From contig NZ_BCUS01000036.1 in NCBI RefSeq assembly GCF_001591345.1, positions 1 to 53,084 on the forward strand: a DNA stretch of 53,084 bases, read 5' to 3'. A program made the position numbers and the translations under genes. Shown here in pieces: positions 1 to 9,800 of the stretch. Origin of the DNA: Variovorax boronicumulans NBRC 103145 (GTDB lineage: Bacteria > Pseudomonadota > Gammaproteobacteria > Burkholderiales > Burkholderiaceae_C). Within the stretch, counting starts at the first letter, position 1, and every line of letters begins with the position of its first letter. Under the pieces are notes generated by a model. It saw only the letters and a list, made by a program, of their open reading frames with translations. It was not told the origin of the DNA and did no database searches.

Positions 1-1464
1 CGCGCCGCTGGCGGGCGGCACGGCCAGCGGCGCGATCAGCTCGGGCAGGCGCACGCCGCGCAGCGCGGGCGGCGCAATGCCATCGTCGTCGTGCGATGGC
101 ATGGCACCGGCGCCCAGTAGCCGGAAGGCCGCGGCGTTGCCCGACCCGATGCGCCCCTCTTCGTCGCAGATCAGCATGGCCACGGGCATCGCCTGCATGG
201 CCTTGTCCATGAGTTGCTGCATGCGCCGCAGGCGTGCAATGGCGCGGTCGAGCGCCTGCTTGGGATGCTCCGCCGGATCGGCAGGCGCCGGCGAGCGGGC
301 CGGCATGACTTCGAAGGTGCCGCCGGGGAGGGCGTCGAGCACCTGCGCGCGCTTGCGCAGGTAGACGAACTGCGATTCGAGACGGCGCCAGCTCCACAGC
401 AGGTAGAGGATGGCCAGGCCGAGCATCGGCGCCACAGGCGGCAGCCAGTGGTGCCACGCCAGCATGGCGACGCCGCTGATCAGCAGGCACGCGCTCGCGA
501 GGCCGGCGGCGATCGGCAGTGCGTGCCGGCCCCGCCGGACCAGCAGCCACAGCGCGAGCCACAGCGGCACCACGGTCCAGGCTGCGTGCCACAGCGGCGG
601 CGATACGCTCACGTTGCGGCCGTGCATCAGGTTGTCGATGGCATTGGCATGCACCTCCACGCCGGGCAGCACGCCGCGGATGCCGGCGTTGGGCGTGAGC
701 GTCTGGTCGCCGAGGCCGGGCGCGGTGGCGCCCACGAGCAGCAGCTTGTCGCGCAGCAGCTCGGCGGGCACTTCGCCGCGCAGCACGCTCACGTAGGGCA
801 CGGTGCGGTAGCTGCCGCGCGGGCCGGCGAACAGCAGGCGCAACGGGCTCTGGCGCAGCCAGTCGACCGGCGTCGCTTCGGGGTCGACCACGGCCGGCGG
901 GACGCGCTGCGCCATCAGCGCGCCCACGTAGGGCTGCAGCTGGTTCGGATAGCCCTCGAGCAGGTACAGCGTGCGCGCCACGCCGTCGGTGTCGGGCGCG
1001 AGGCCGGCGTGCCCCACGCCGCGGGCCTGGGCGGCAAAGTCGGGCAGCGGCGGCAGGAAGCCCGGCCATTCGTGGCTCGTGAAGGCCAGGGGGCTCGCAT
1101 GCAGCAGCGGCAGGTACACGGGCAGCAGGCCCATGGCCCGCGCCAGGTGCGCGTCTTCGCGCGGGTCTGCGCTCGGCTCGGTCAGGAAGAGGTCGAGCAG
1201 CACCGCGCGCGGCGCCGCCGGCGCGAGCCGTTCGAGCAGGCGCGCGTGGGTCGCGCGGCTCCAGGGCCAGCGCCCGAGTTCGCGCAGGCTGTGCTCGTCG
1301 ATGGCGATGATCAGGATGTCCGCCGACGCCCGGTGCGAGGCCAGGATCAGCAGGCGGTCGTGGATGTACGCATCCATCTGCAGCAGGCCCGGGCGGTGCG
1401 CCAGGCCGAGCATGGCCAGCGGCAGCAGCAGCGCCATCAGCAGGCGTTCGACGACGAGGCGCAT
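1..1464 (-). CDS. CHASE2-domain sensor (probable histidine kinase), C-terminus beyond window
   Basis: The reading frame runs off the left edge, so 488 N-terminal residues and no stop are seen. Residues 5-23 form a membrane helix. Residues 24-285 form a periplasmic CHASE2 domain with the family's IIAIDEHSL strand (52-60) and the late PGVEVHANAIDNL signature (267-279). Three further membrane helices follow at about 293-358, then a linker and the start of a PAS-like domain (about 422-455, VAMLICDEEGRIGSGN). CHASE2 plus three helices plus PAS normally leads into a histidine kinase; the kinase part is outside the window, so a cyclase or diguanylate cyclase output cannot be excluded. It starts 15 bp after the FecR gene stop, and with the response regulator upstream forms a three-gene operon, so it is the likely kinase for that regulator. 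Confidence 0.85.
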   Translation of the reverse strand, partial: MRLVVERLLMALLLPLAMLGLAHRPGLLQMDAYIHDRLLILASHRASADILIIAIDEHSLRELGRWPWSRATHARLLERLAPAAPRAVLLDLFLTEPSADPREDAHLARAMGLLPVYLPLLHASPLAFTSHEWPGFLPPLPDFAAQARGVGHAGLAPDTDGVARTLYLLEGYPNQLQPYVGALMAQRVPPAVVDPEATPVDWLRQSPLRLLFAGPRGSYRTVPYVSVLRGEVPAELLRDKLLLVGATAPGLGDQTLTPNAGIRGVLPGVEVHANAIDNLMHGRNVSVSPPLWHAAWTVVPLWLALWLLVRRGRHALPIAAGLASACLLISGVAMLAWHHWLPPVAPMLGLAILYLLWSWRRLESQFVYLRKRAQVLDALPGGTFEVMPARSPAPADPAEHPKQALDRAIARLRRMQQLMDKAMQAMPVAMLICDEEGRIGSGNAAAFRLLGAGAMPSHDDDGIAPPALRGVRLPELIAPLAVPPASGA

Positions 1465-1479
1465 GCGCGTGGCCCCGCT

Positions 1480-2772
1480 TCAGCGCACCGGGATGTCGAA
1501 GCTTCCGCCGAAACCGGTCGCTGCGGACGCAGCACCGTCGGGGGTGGCCTGGCGCGCACGCCAGTGGTAGCGCCCGCCGAGCGCGAAGGGGCCGACCGTC
1601 ATGCCGGTGGCGTAGACCGCAGGCTCGTTCACCAGCAACACGGCGAAGTCAGGGCTGCGCGCGAGTTCGAAGGTGTAGCGCTGGCCTGCGATGCCCGGCC
1701 AGCGGACCTCCACGCGCCCGTCGGGCAGTGCGGTCGACGTGCTCTGGCCGCCCGCGCCGCCTTCGACCGTGGGCAGGTAGACCGTGCCGTCGCCCGGCAG
1801 CCCTTCGAGCCGGGCGGCATCGAAGGCCGTGAGGCGCAGCTGGTACAGGCCCGATGGCAGTTCCGCCGGCACCGTGAAGGAAGGTCCCGGGCCGCGTTGT
1901 TCGTGCACCGGCAGCAGGAAGCGCTCGTCGCGCGCCAACTGCAGGCGGTAGGTTTGCGCGCCCGCAACGGGCGTGAAGCGGAACGTTCGGTCGTTGCGCG
2001 CCGTCGTTTCGGGCACCAGCTGGGGCGCCGGCAGCAGCCCCTTCGCTTGCGACGGGCCGCTCTCCAGCAGCACCGCGCCGCGGCCTTCGCGCAGCACGAG
2101 CGGCGGTTCGGACTGTGCGGGGCCTTGCACGACCACCTCGCCCGAGATCACCTCACCCGTCAGCACGCCGTCTTCGTCGCGCACGCGAAAGTGCGTGCCG
2201 CGCACGCCCAGGCCCATCGACCGCGCGCGGATCTCGAACTGCTGGTTCGGCTGCTGCTTGTGCACCTGCGATTCGACGCGGCCTTCGATCAGCCGCAGCC
2301 GCACCGTGTTGGCGTCGATGGCCAGCACCTCGAGCGCGCTGCGCGAGGGCAGCACGACGCGGCTGCCGCCCGCCACCCCGAGGGTCACGAAGGCATCGGT
2401 GCCGGTGATGAGCGTGTCGCCGGCCTGGATCGGCAGGCCGGGCGTGAGGACCTGTTCAGGCACACCCGCGCGCTTGCGCGAGGCCCGGCCTTCGACCGCG
2501 GTGACCACGGCCGCGCCCTCGGGCACGAGCCGGCCGTCGGCAAAGTACAGCACCGTGCCCGGTTGCAACAGGCGCGGCTCGCCCACCTGGTTGCGTTGCT
2601 GCACTTCGGGCCAGCGCAGCGGCGTGTCCAGCTGCTGGCCCGAGATGCCCCACAGGGTTTCGCCGGGCTTCACCACGTGCGGCGACTGCGCGCCCGCCGC
2701 CGTGGCGACGAGCAGCGCGGCGCAGGCCAGGAGGCGGTGCGGGCGGAACGGGGTTGGGTGCGTCGTCGCCAT
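1480..2772 (-). CDS. Secreted LysM and FecR domain protein
   Basis: A 430-aa protein with a signal peptide (hydrophobic core about residues 14-27, cleavage after AGA). A LysM peptidoglycan-binding module follows (about 31-75, starting HVVKPGETLWGIS), then a FecR-like domain (about 105-200, with VLPSRSALEV and GVRGTHFRV), then beta-rich C-terminal segments resembling tandem Ig-like/fibronectin modules. LysM would hold it at the cell wall in the periplasm. FecR-fold domains usually relay signals, but here there is no sigma factor; the partners are a response regulator and a CHASE2 sensor. The ATG shares one base with the upstream stop (TGATG), which fixes the start and implies translational coupling. 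An upstream in-frame extension to 3423 has no coding support because it crosses the regulator gene. Confidence 0.88.
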   Translation of the reverse strand: MATTHPTPFRPHRLLACAALLVATAAGAQSPHVVKPGETLWGISGQQLDTPLRWPEVQQRNQVGEPRLLQPGTVLYFADGRLVPEGAAVVTAVEGRASRKRAGVPEQVLTPGLPIQAGDTLITGTDAFVTLGVAGGSRVVLPSRSALEVLAIDANTVRLRLIEGRVESQVHKQQPNQQFEIRARSMGLGVRGTHFRVRDEDGVLTGEVISGEVVVQGPAQSEPPLVLREGRGAVLLESGPSQAKGLLPAPQLVPETTARNDRTFRFTPVAGAQTYRLQLARDERFLLPVHEQRGPGPSFTVPAELPSGLYQLRLTAFDAARLEGLPGDGTVYLPTVEGGAGGQSTSTALPDGRVEVRWPGIAGQRYTFELARSPDFAVLLVNEPAVYATGMTVGPFALGGRYHWRARQATPDGAASAATGFGGSFDIPVR

Positions 2773-3518
2773 CAGGAATCCGCCTGCGGTGCGTGTTGCG
2801 TGGCCTCGAGCCGATAGCCGCGGCCATACACCGTGCGCAGGCTCAGTCCGCTTTCGGCTTCGAGGCCGAGCTTGCTGCGCAGCCGGTAGATGTGGCTGTC
2901 CAGCGTGCGCGAAGGCAGTTCTTCGTTGCTGTAGCCAGCGCTTTCGAGCAGATGCGCGCGCGACACCGTGTCGCCCATGTGCTGGAACAGCGTCAGCGCG
3001 AGCTTGAACTCGCGGTCGGTGAGGGCATGCCGCTGCGGCGCGGCGTCGTCGCCCGGGGCCGGGTGGATCAGCACGCTTTGCGACACCCGTTCGAACTCCC
3101 AGCGGCCGAAGCGCTCGCCGTCGGACGGCGCCAGCGGCACGCGCCGGGCCATCAGGCGCTGCACGCGGGCCCGCAGTTCGAGCGGTCGGAAGGGTTTGAC
3201 GATGTAGTCGTCGGCGCCGAGGTTCAGCGCCTGCACCACGTCGTGCTCGGAAGCGCGCGAACTCAGCATGAGCACCGGCACCTTGTCGGTCTGCCACTTG
3301 CGCAGCCACTGCAGCAATTCGACGCCGGCCAGGCCGGGCACGTTCCAGTCGAGCACCAGCAGATCGAAGCTTTCGCGCCGCAGTGCCTGTTGCAAGGTCG
3401 ACCCGTTCGAAAACGTGATGCACGTCACATTCGTCTCGCCAATTGTTAACAGCTGCTCGAGTGTCCGCACGAGATGCGAGAGCTGGTTCGGGTCGTCTTC
3501 AAGGATGGCGATGCGCAT
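2772..3518 (-). CDS. OmpR/PhoB-type response regulator
   Basis: A 248-aa two-domain regulator. The receiver has the acidic pair D8/D9, phospho-acceptor D57 (in LLVLDWNVPG) and K108 (in YIVKPF), so it should be phosphorylatable. The C-terminal winged-helix (about 140-240) ends with the family pattern TLDSHIYRLRSKL...VYGRGYRL. The start at 3518 is preceded by CTGGAG at 4-nt spacing and begins directly with MRIAILEDD; a start 14 codons upstream would add a non-conserved leader. It heads the operon with the LysM/FecR protein and CHASE2 sensor. It is transcribed divergently from the giant adhesin across a 313-bp shared upstream region, so it is a natural candidate to control the adhesin. That control is inference. 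Confidence 0.93.
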   Translation of the reverse strand: MRIAILEDDPNQLSHLVRTLEQLLTIGETNVTCITFSNGSTLQQALRRESFDLLVLDWNVPGLAGVELLQWLRKWQTDKVPVLMLSSRASEHDVVQALNLGADDYIVKPFRPLELRARVQRLMARRVPLAPSDGERFGRWEFERVSQSVLIHPAPGDDAAPQRHALTDREFKLALTLFQHMGDTVSRAHLLESAGYSNEELPSRTLDSHIYRLRSKLGLEAESGLSLRTVYGRGYRLEATQHAPQADS

Positions 3519-3831
3519 GGACTCCAGGGGTGGCGGCGGCAATTTTGACAGTGAATCCACACCCGAAATCTGACGAATTCCGTAGCGTGAACGTTAGCAA
3601 CATTGTTGGCGATGGTTATGAAGTAGTAAAGAAATTCACAAATGCAGACTAAAGCTGGCTGCAAATCTGACCAAACCTCACGCCGGCCCTTCGACCCTCG
3701 AAGGCCCTCGACATCATCCGCCCCCTGTAGCGCCACCCGGCGCTCCGATCACTCCACATCTCCGGTCATCTCCGCTCGCCATGTCGCGATCCTGCGGGGT
3801 AAGGCCGGCTTGCATCCGAGGAACAGGGGAA
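3519..3831. promoter_or_regulatory. Divergent control region between response regulator and adhesin
   Basis: This 313-bp gap separates two divergent operons. The part near 3570-3680 is clearly less GC-rich than its surroundings, as expected for promoters. It contains a perfect palindrome CAACATTGTTG (3598-3608) and a hairpin CCTTCGA-CCC-TCGAAGG (3688-3704), which would lie in the adhesin leader. No textbook -35/-10 pair could be assigned with confidence in either direction. The adhesin leader is probably over 100 nt long and ends with AGGGGA just before ATG 3832. Confidence 0.5.
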
Positions 3832-6800
3832 ATGAACAAGTCTTATCGATCCATCTGGAATGAGGCGCTGGGCGCTTGGGTTGCCGCGTCGGAAACGACC
3901 CGAGCGCGGGGCAAGCGCGGCAGCGTGGTGCGTGCGGCCGTCACGGCCGGGGTGATGGGAGCGGCGCTGTTGGGCGGTGCCGGCAACGCAAATGCGCAGG
4001 CGACGATCACCGACTACACGGGGCACGCGTCGCCCGACCCCGTCCCCGGTGCCGTCCTCGACATCAACTCATACACCCGCGGCGTGATGATGCCGCGCGT
4101 CGCGCTCACCGACGCCACCACCTGGGGCCTGCCTGGCGGCGTGCCGGCCGACGGGATGATGCTCTTCAACACCACGCCCGGCACCACCACCAACGGCCTC
4201 ACGCAAGGCCTGGTGACCTGGAAGGGCGGGCGCTGGGTGAGCGTCGACGAGACGCCGTACCTGCATGTGAATTCGACGGCTGTCGGCAATTCGACCCAGG
4301 CCAACTCGGGCGCCATCGGCGTCAACAGCGTGGCGATCGGCCCCGATGCGAAGGCGCTCGCGAACGACACCGTGGCCATGGGCAACGGCGCCGAGGCGCA
4401 CAAGCTTGGCGACATCGCCATCGGCCGCGCCGCCATTGCGAGCGGTGGCGACCGCCTGACCGGACCGACCGAGAACTGGAGTTCCGTGGCGGTCGGCACC
4501 TATGCCTCCGCCACCGAAGGCAACTCCGTCGCCTTGGGCGGCTCGGCCAAGGCCGAGGGCCGCGGCACGGCGCTGGGTTCGCGCGCCGAAGCCGGCTACG
4601 ACACCGTCGCGATCGGCACGTTCGCGGGCATGGGCCGCCCCGCCAAGACCGACCCGAACGATTTCAGCAATTCGCTCAACACCTTCGTCGGCAGCGGCTC
4701 GGGCGCGAGCGGCAATGGCGCGCGCAATTCCTACGTCGGCAACCAGGCGGGTTTTGCGGTGCAGGGCGACGAAAACGCCGGCATGGGCTACGGCGCGGGC
4801 GGGCTGTCGGCCGGCAACCGCAACGTCGCGGTGGGCCAGCGCGCCGGCCAGTTCGTGACGGGCGACCAGAACATCAACCAGGGCACGATGGCGGGCTTTC
4901 AGGCCAAGGGCAGCAACAACATCGCGCTCGGCACCCTCGCCAGTGCCAACCTGGCGCTGGCCGCGCAGGACCCGAACGCCCCGATCTCCCAGGCCGCCGT
5001 GCAGGCGGCGAGCCTGGCGGCGCAGACCGAGTACATGGGCTTTCTGGCCACGCGCGGCGTGACCGAGGCCGGCCTGGCCGACGGCACCTACACCCTGGAC
5101 GCCAGCGGCAACGTCATCGAAGCCAGCAGCGGCAACGTGCTGGTCACCGCCGCCGAGCTGCAGACCTCGGTCACCCAGGCGTTCCAGCGCAACGGCGTGG
5201 CCGGCATCGACGCCAGCCGCACGACGGCTATCGGCCACCTGTCGCGCGCCACCGGCGACGACGCCGTGGCGCTGGGCTCGTCGGCGGTCGCCGGCGACAA
5301 GGCCGCCGTGGCCATCGGCACGGCGAGCAAGGCTTTCGGTGTGTCCAGCGTGGCGGTGGGCGACAGCGCCTTTGCGAAGGGCGAAGCCTCCATCGCCATG
5401 GGCAAGGGTGCCCAGGCCAACGGCACGCAGTCGATCAGCATCGGCACGGGCAACGTCGTCAACGGCAACAACAGCGGCGCCATCGGCGATCCGAGCACGA
5501 TCGACGGCGCCAACAGCTACAGCGTGGGCAACAACAACACGTTGGGCGCTGCGGCGAACAACACCTTCGTGCTGGGCAACAACGTCAACGTCAACGTGGC
5601 CAACGCGACGGCGCTGGGCGACTCGACCAGCGTGACGGTGGCTGACGGCGCGGCGCTGGGCAGCAAGTCGGTGGCGAGCACGGACAAGGGCGTGGCGGGC
5701 TTCGACCCGGCCGCGGGCAAGGCCTCGACGGACACCTCGGCCACGTGGAAGAGCACGCTGGGCGCGGTGAGCGTGGGCGGCAATGGGCAGACGCGCCAGA
5801 TCACGAACGTGGCAGCGGGCACGCAAGCCACCGATGCGGTGAACGTCGCGCAGCTCAAGGCGGGGCAGACGCATTACTACAGCGTGAACGACAACGGCAC
5901 GCAGGGCGGCAACTACGACAACAAGGGCGCCACGGGCCTCAATGCCATCGCCTCGGGCGTCGATGCCAAGGCCGGCGGGGACCATGCGACCGCCATGGGC
6001 CACGGCGCGACGGCCGGCGGCCACTATGCGATCGCGCAGGGCTACCAGGCCAACGCGGCCGGCGCGAACGGCGTGGCGATCGGAACCCAGGCCTCTGCCG
6101 CCAAGGGCGGCACCGTGGCAATCGGCGCAAGCGCAGGCAAGGATTCGACCGTGCTGACGGGGACCTTCATCGGCTCCGGTGCCGGCAACAAGAGCGCGGG
6201 CGCGGACATCACCGCCATCGGCAACAACGCAGGGCAGGCGGCGTCGGGCAACAGCAACACCTTCATCGGGGCGACGGCCGGCAGCTCGTCGGAGGGCGAC
6301 CTGAACAGCTTCATCGGCGCGGGGGCGGGCATCTTCTCCAAGGGCACCGCCAACTCGGCCTTCGGCAACCTGGCGGGCGCAAACACCGAGGGCGACAGCA
6401 ATGCCGCATGGGGCTTCGCCGCGGGCGCGTTCGTGAAGGGCGACGGCAACATCGGCATGGGCACTTCGGCGGGCGCCAGCGTCGTGGGTTCGGGCAATGC
6501 CGCGATCGGGCAGGGGGCGGGGCTTGGCACCCAGGGTGATGCGAATCTCGCCATCGGCGCGGGGGCGGGCTCGATCGCCAAGGGCAACGGCAACGTGGCG
6601 CTGGGCCAGAACGCCGGTCTTGCCGCCGACGGCAACGAGAACATCGCTCTCGGCCAGACTGCAGGGGCCCTGGTGAGCGGCAACCGCAACCTGGCGATCG
6701 GCTCAGCCGCGGGCCTTGCTGGCGATGTGGCTTCCGGGAACATCACGCCGACGACGGCAAGCGACACGATCGCCCTGGGCACCCAGGCGTTTGCCAATGC

Positions 6801-9800
6801 CGAGCGCGCCATCGCGATCGGCACGGGCGCCCAGGCGCTGGGCACGCAGTCGATCAGCATCGGCACGGGCAACGTCGTCAACGGCAAGAACAGCGGCGCC
6901 ATCGGCGACCCGACCGTGATCGACGGTGCCAACAGCTACAGCGTCGGCAACAACAACACGCTGGGCGCTGCGGCGAACAACACTTTCGTGCTGGGCAACA
7001 ACGTCAAGGTCAACGTGGCCAATGCCACGGCACTGGGCGATTCGACCAGCGTGACGGTGGCTGATGGCGTGGCGCTGGGCAGCAAATCGGTGGCGAGCAC
7101 GGACAAGGGCGTGTCGGGCTTCGACCCGGCCATGGGCCTGGCCTCGACGGACACCTCGGCCACGTGGAAGAGCACGCTGGGCGCAGTGAGCGTCGGCGGC
7201 AATGGCCAGACGCGCCAGATCACGAACGTGGCGGCGGGCACGCAAGCCACCGATGCGGTGAACGTCGCGCAGCTCAAGGCCGCGCAGACGCACTACTACA
7301 GCGTGAACGACAACGGCACGCAGGGCGGCAATTACGCCAACGACGGCGCCACCGGCATCAACGCACTGGCGGCGGGCGTGGGCGCGCAGGCCAACGGCGA
7401 GCGCAGCGTGTCCATCGGCTACCAGGCCGGTGTGGGCGCCAGCGCCGGCCTGGCCGGCCAGAACAACGTGGGCATCGGCACCGAAGCGGGTGGTGGTGTC
7501 GTGGGGTCCAGCAACACCGCCGTGGGTTCCGCTGCGGGCAAGGACGTGGCTGGCAGCTCGAACGCGGCGTTCGGCATTGCGGCGGGCCAGGGCGTCCAGG
7601 GCGACTACAACCTGGCGATGGGTGTCTACAGCGGCATCGGGACCAAGGGCACTTACAACACCGCGATCGGCGGCAGTGCGGGCCAGGCCGTGAACGGCAA
7701 CGACAACATCGCCATGGGCGACTTGTCGGGTGCCTCCGTCGTCGGCGATGCGAACATCGGCATCGGTGCTCTGGCTGGTGCTGGAACAACAGGCAGCAGC
7801 AACATCGCCATCGGCAGCCTCGCAGGCATCGTCGACACCGCGACGTTTGCCGGCATCACTGCCAACAACACGGTGAGCATCGGCAACAGCGCCGTGGCCA
7901 GCAAGGACGACGGCGTTGCCGTCGGTCATGGCGCGCAGGCTGCCGCCGTCAACAGTGTGGCGCTGGGCGCGGATTCGAAGGCGACGCAGGACGCAGCCGC
8001 ACTGGCGCTCAAGAACGCCTATGTGCCGGCAGGCGCGACGGCCGTGGCCGGCAGCGCGCCGGTGGGCGAGGTGTCGGTGGGCAGCGCGGGCAAGGAGCGG
8101 CGTATCACCAACGTGGCGGCGGGCTCGGACGATACGGATGCCGTCAACGTGAGCCAGCTCAAGGGCGCGCAGACGCACTACTACAGCGTGAACGACAACG
8201 GCACGCAGGGCGGCAACTACGACAACAAGGGCGCGACCGGCATCAATGCGATCGCGGCAGGCGTGGATGCCGTGGCCGCGGGCGTGGGCACCGTGGCGGT
8301 CGGCAACATGGCCGGCTCGGGCAGCACGGCGGCTGGCAATTCGCACAACACCTTCGTCGGGTACGGCGCGGGCCGGCAGGTTGCGGGAGCGGACAACACG
8401 GCCGTCGGCAACAGCGCCGGTGTGTCGGTGACGGGCGGGAACAACACTGCGCTCGGGTTGAGCGCGGGCGCCCGCGTCACCGGGGACTCCAACATCGGCA
8501 TCGGCGTGAACGGCGGGGCAGTCACGACCGGTTTCTCCAACGTGGGCATCGGAAGTTCCGCGGGGCAGGGCACCAACGGCGCCTTCAACGTGGCGCTGGG
8601 CGGTCTTGCCGGCGGCGGGGTCCAGGGCAGCGCCAACGTCGCGATCGGCTTGAACGCGGGCGAGAGCGTCAGCGCCAGCAACACGGTCGCCATCGGCACC
8701 CGTGCCAAGGCCACGGGCGACAGCGGCGTCAGCATCGGCACCGATGCCAGCGCCACCTACGCGAACGCGGTGGCGCTCGGTGCCAACAGCACCACGGCCA
8801 CGGACCTGGCGACGTTGAACGCTAACGCGGCCTACGTGCCGCCGGGCGCAACGTCGGTCGCCGGAGCGGTGCCGGTGGGCGAAGTGTCGGTAGGCGGCGT
8901 GGGTGCCGAGCGGCGCATCACCAATGTGGCGGCCGGCGCGGTCGATACGGATGCGGTGAACGTGAGCCAGCTCAAGGCCGTCGATGCGACCGCCAACGCG
9001 GGATGGAATGTGGCTGCCAATGGTGAAGCCACGGGCGGCAATGTGGCCCCAGGGGCCAAGGTCGACTTCAGCAACTCGGACAGCAACATCGCGATCACGC
9101 GCACCGGCACCAACCTCGACTTCAAGCTGGCTGACAACGTCAAGGTCAACAACAGCGTGATTGTGGGTCAGAGCGTGCTCAACACCACCGGCCTGACGGT
9201 CAACAACGGCACGACCACCACGGCGGTTGCGGCCGGCGGCGTGACCAGCGGAACGGTCAACCTGAGCGGCGTGACGAACGACATCCAGGGCTTGAGCAAC
9301 AAGACGTTGACCGATCCGAGCTTCGCGACGGTGGGCCGTGGGGCTACGGAAGAGCAGCTCAAGATCGTCAATGACACCGCCAGCGCAGGCTGGAATGTCG
9401 CGGCCAACGGTGAAGCCACGGGAGGCAACGTCGCACCGGGCGGCAAGGTCGACTTCAGCAACTCGGACAGCAACATCGCGATCACGCGCACCGGCACGAA
9501 CCTCGACTTCAAGCTCGCTGACGACGTCAAGGTCAACAACAGCGTGACAGTCGGCCAGAGCGTGCTCAACACCACTGGCCTGACGGTCAACAACGGAACG
9601 ACCACCACCGCAGTCGCGGCAGGTGGCGTGACCAGTGGCTCGGTCAATCTGAGTGGCGTGACGAACGACATCCAAGGGCTGAGCAACAAGACGCTGACCG
9701 ATCCGAGCTTCGCGACGGTGGGCCGTGCAGCGACTGAAGAACAGCTCAAGATCGTCAATGACACGGCCAGCGCAGGCTGGAACGTGGGAGCGAACGGTGA

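Noticed and set aside
214..2817. 867-codon plus-strand frame over the CHASE2 and FecR genes
   Set aside because: The minus strand encodes clear CHASE2 and LysM/FecR domains. The plus-strand product is Arg/Gln/His-rich low-complexity sequence.
2773..3423. Upstream extension of the FecR gene reading frame
   Set aside because: It would overlap the response regulator gene entirely and would hide the signal peptide that begins at 2772.
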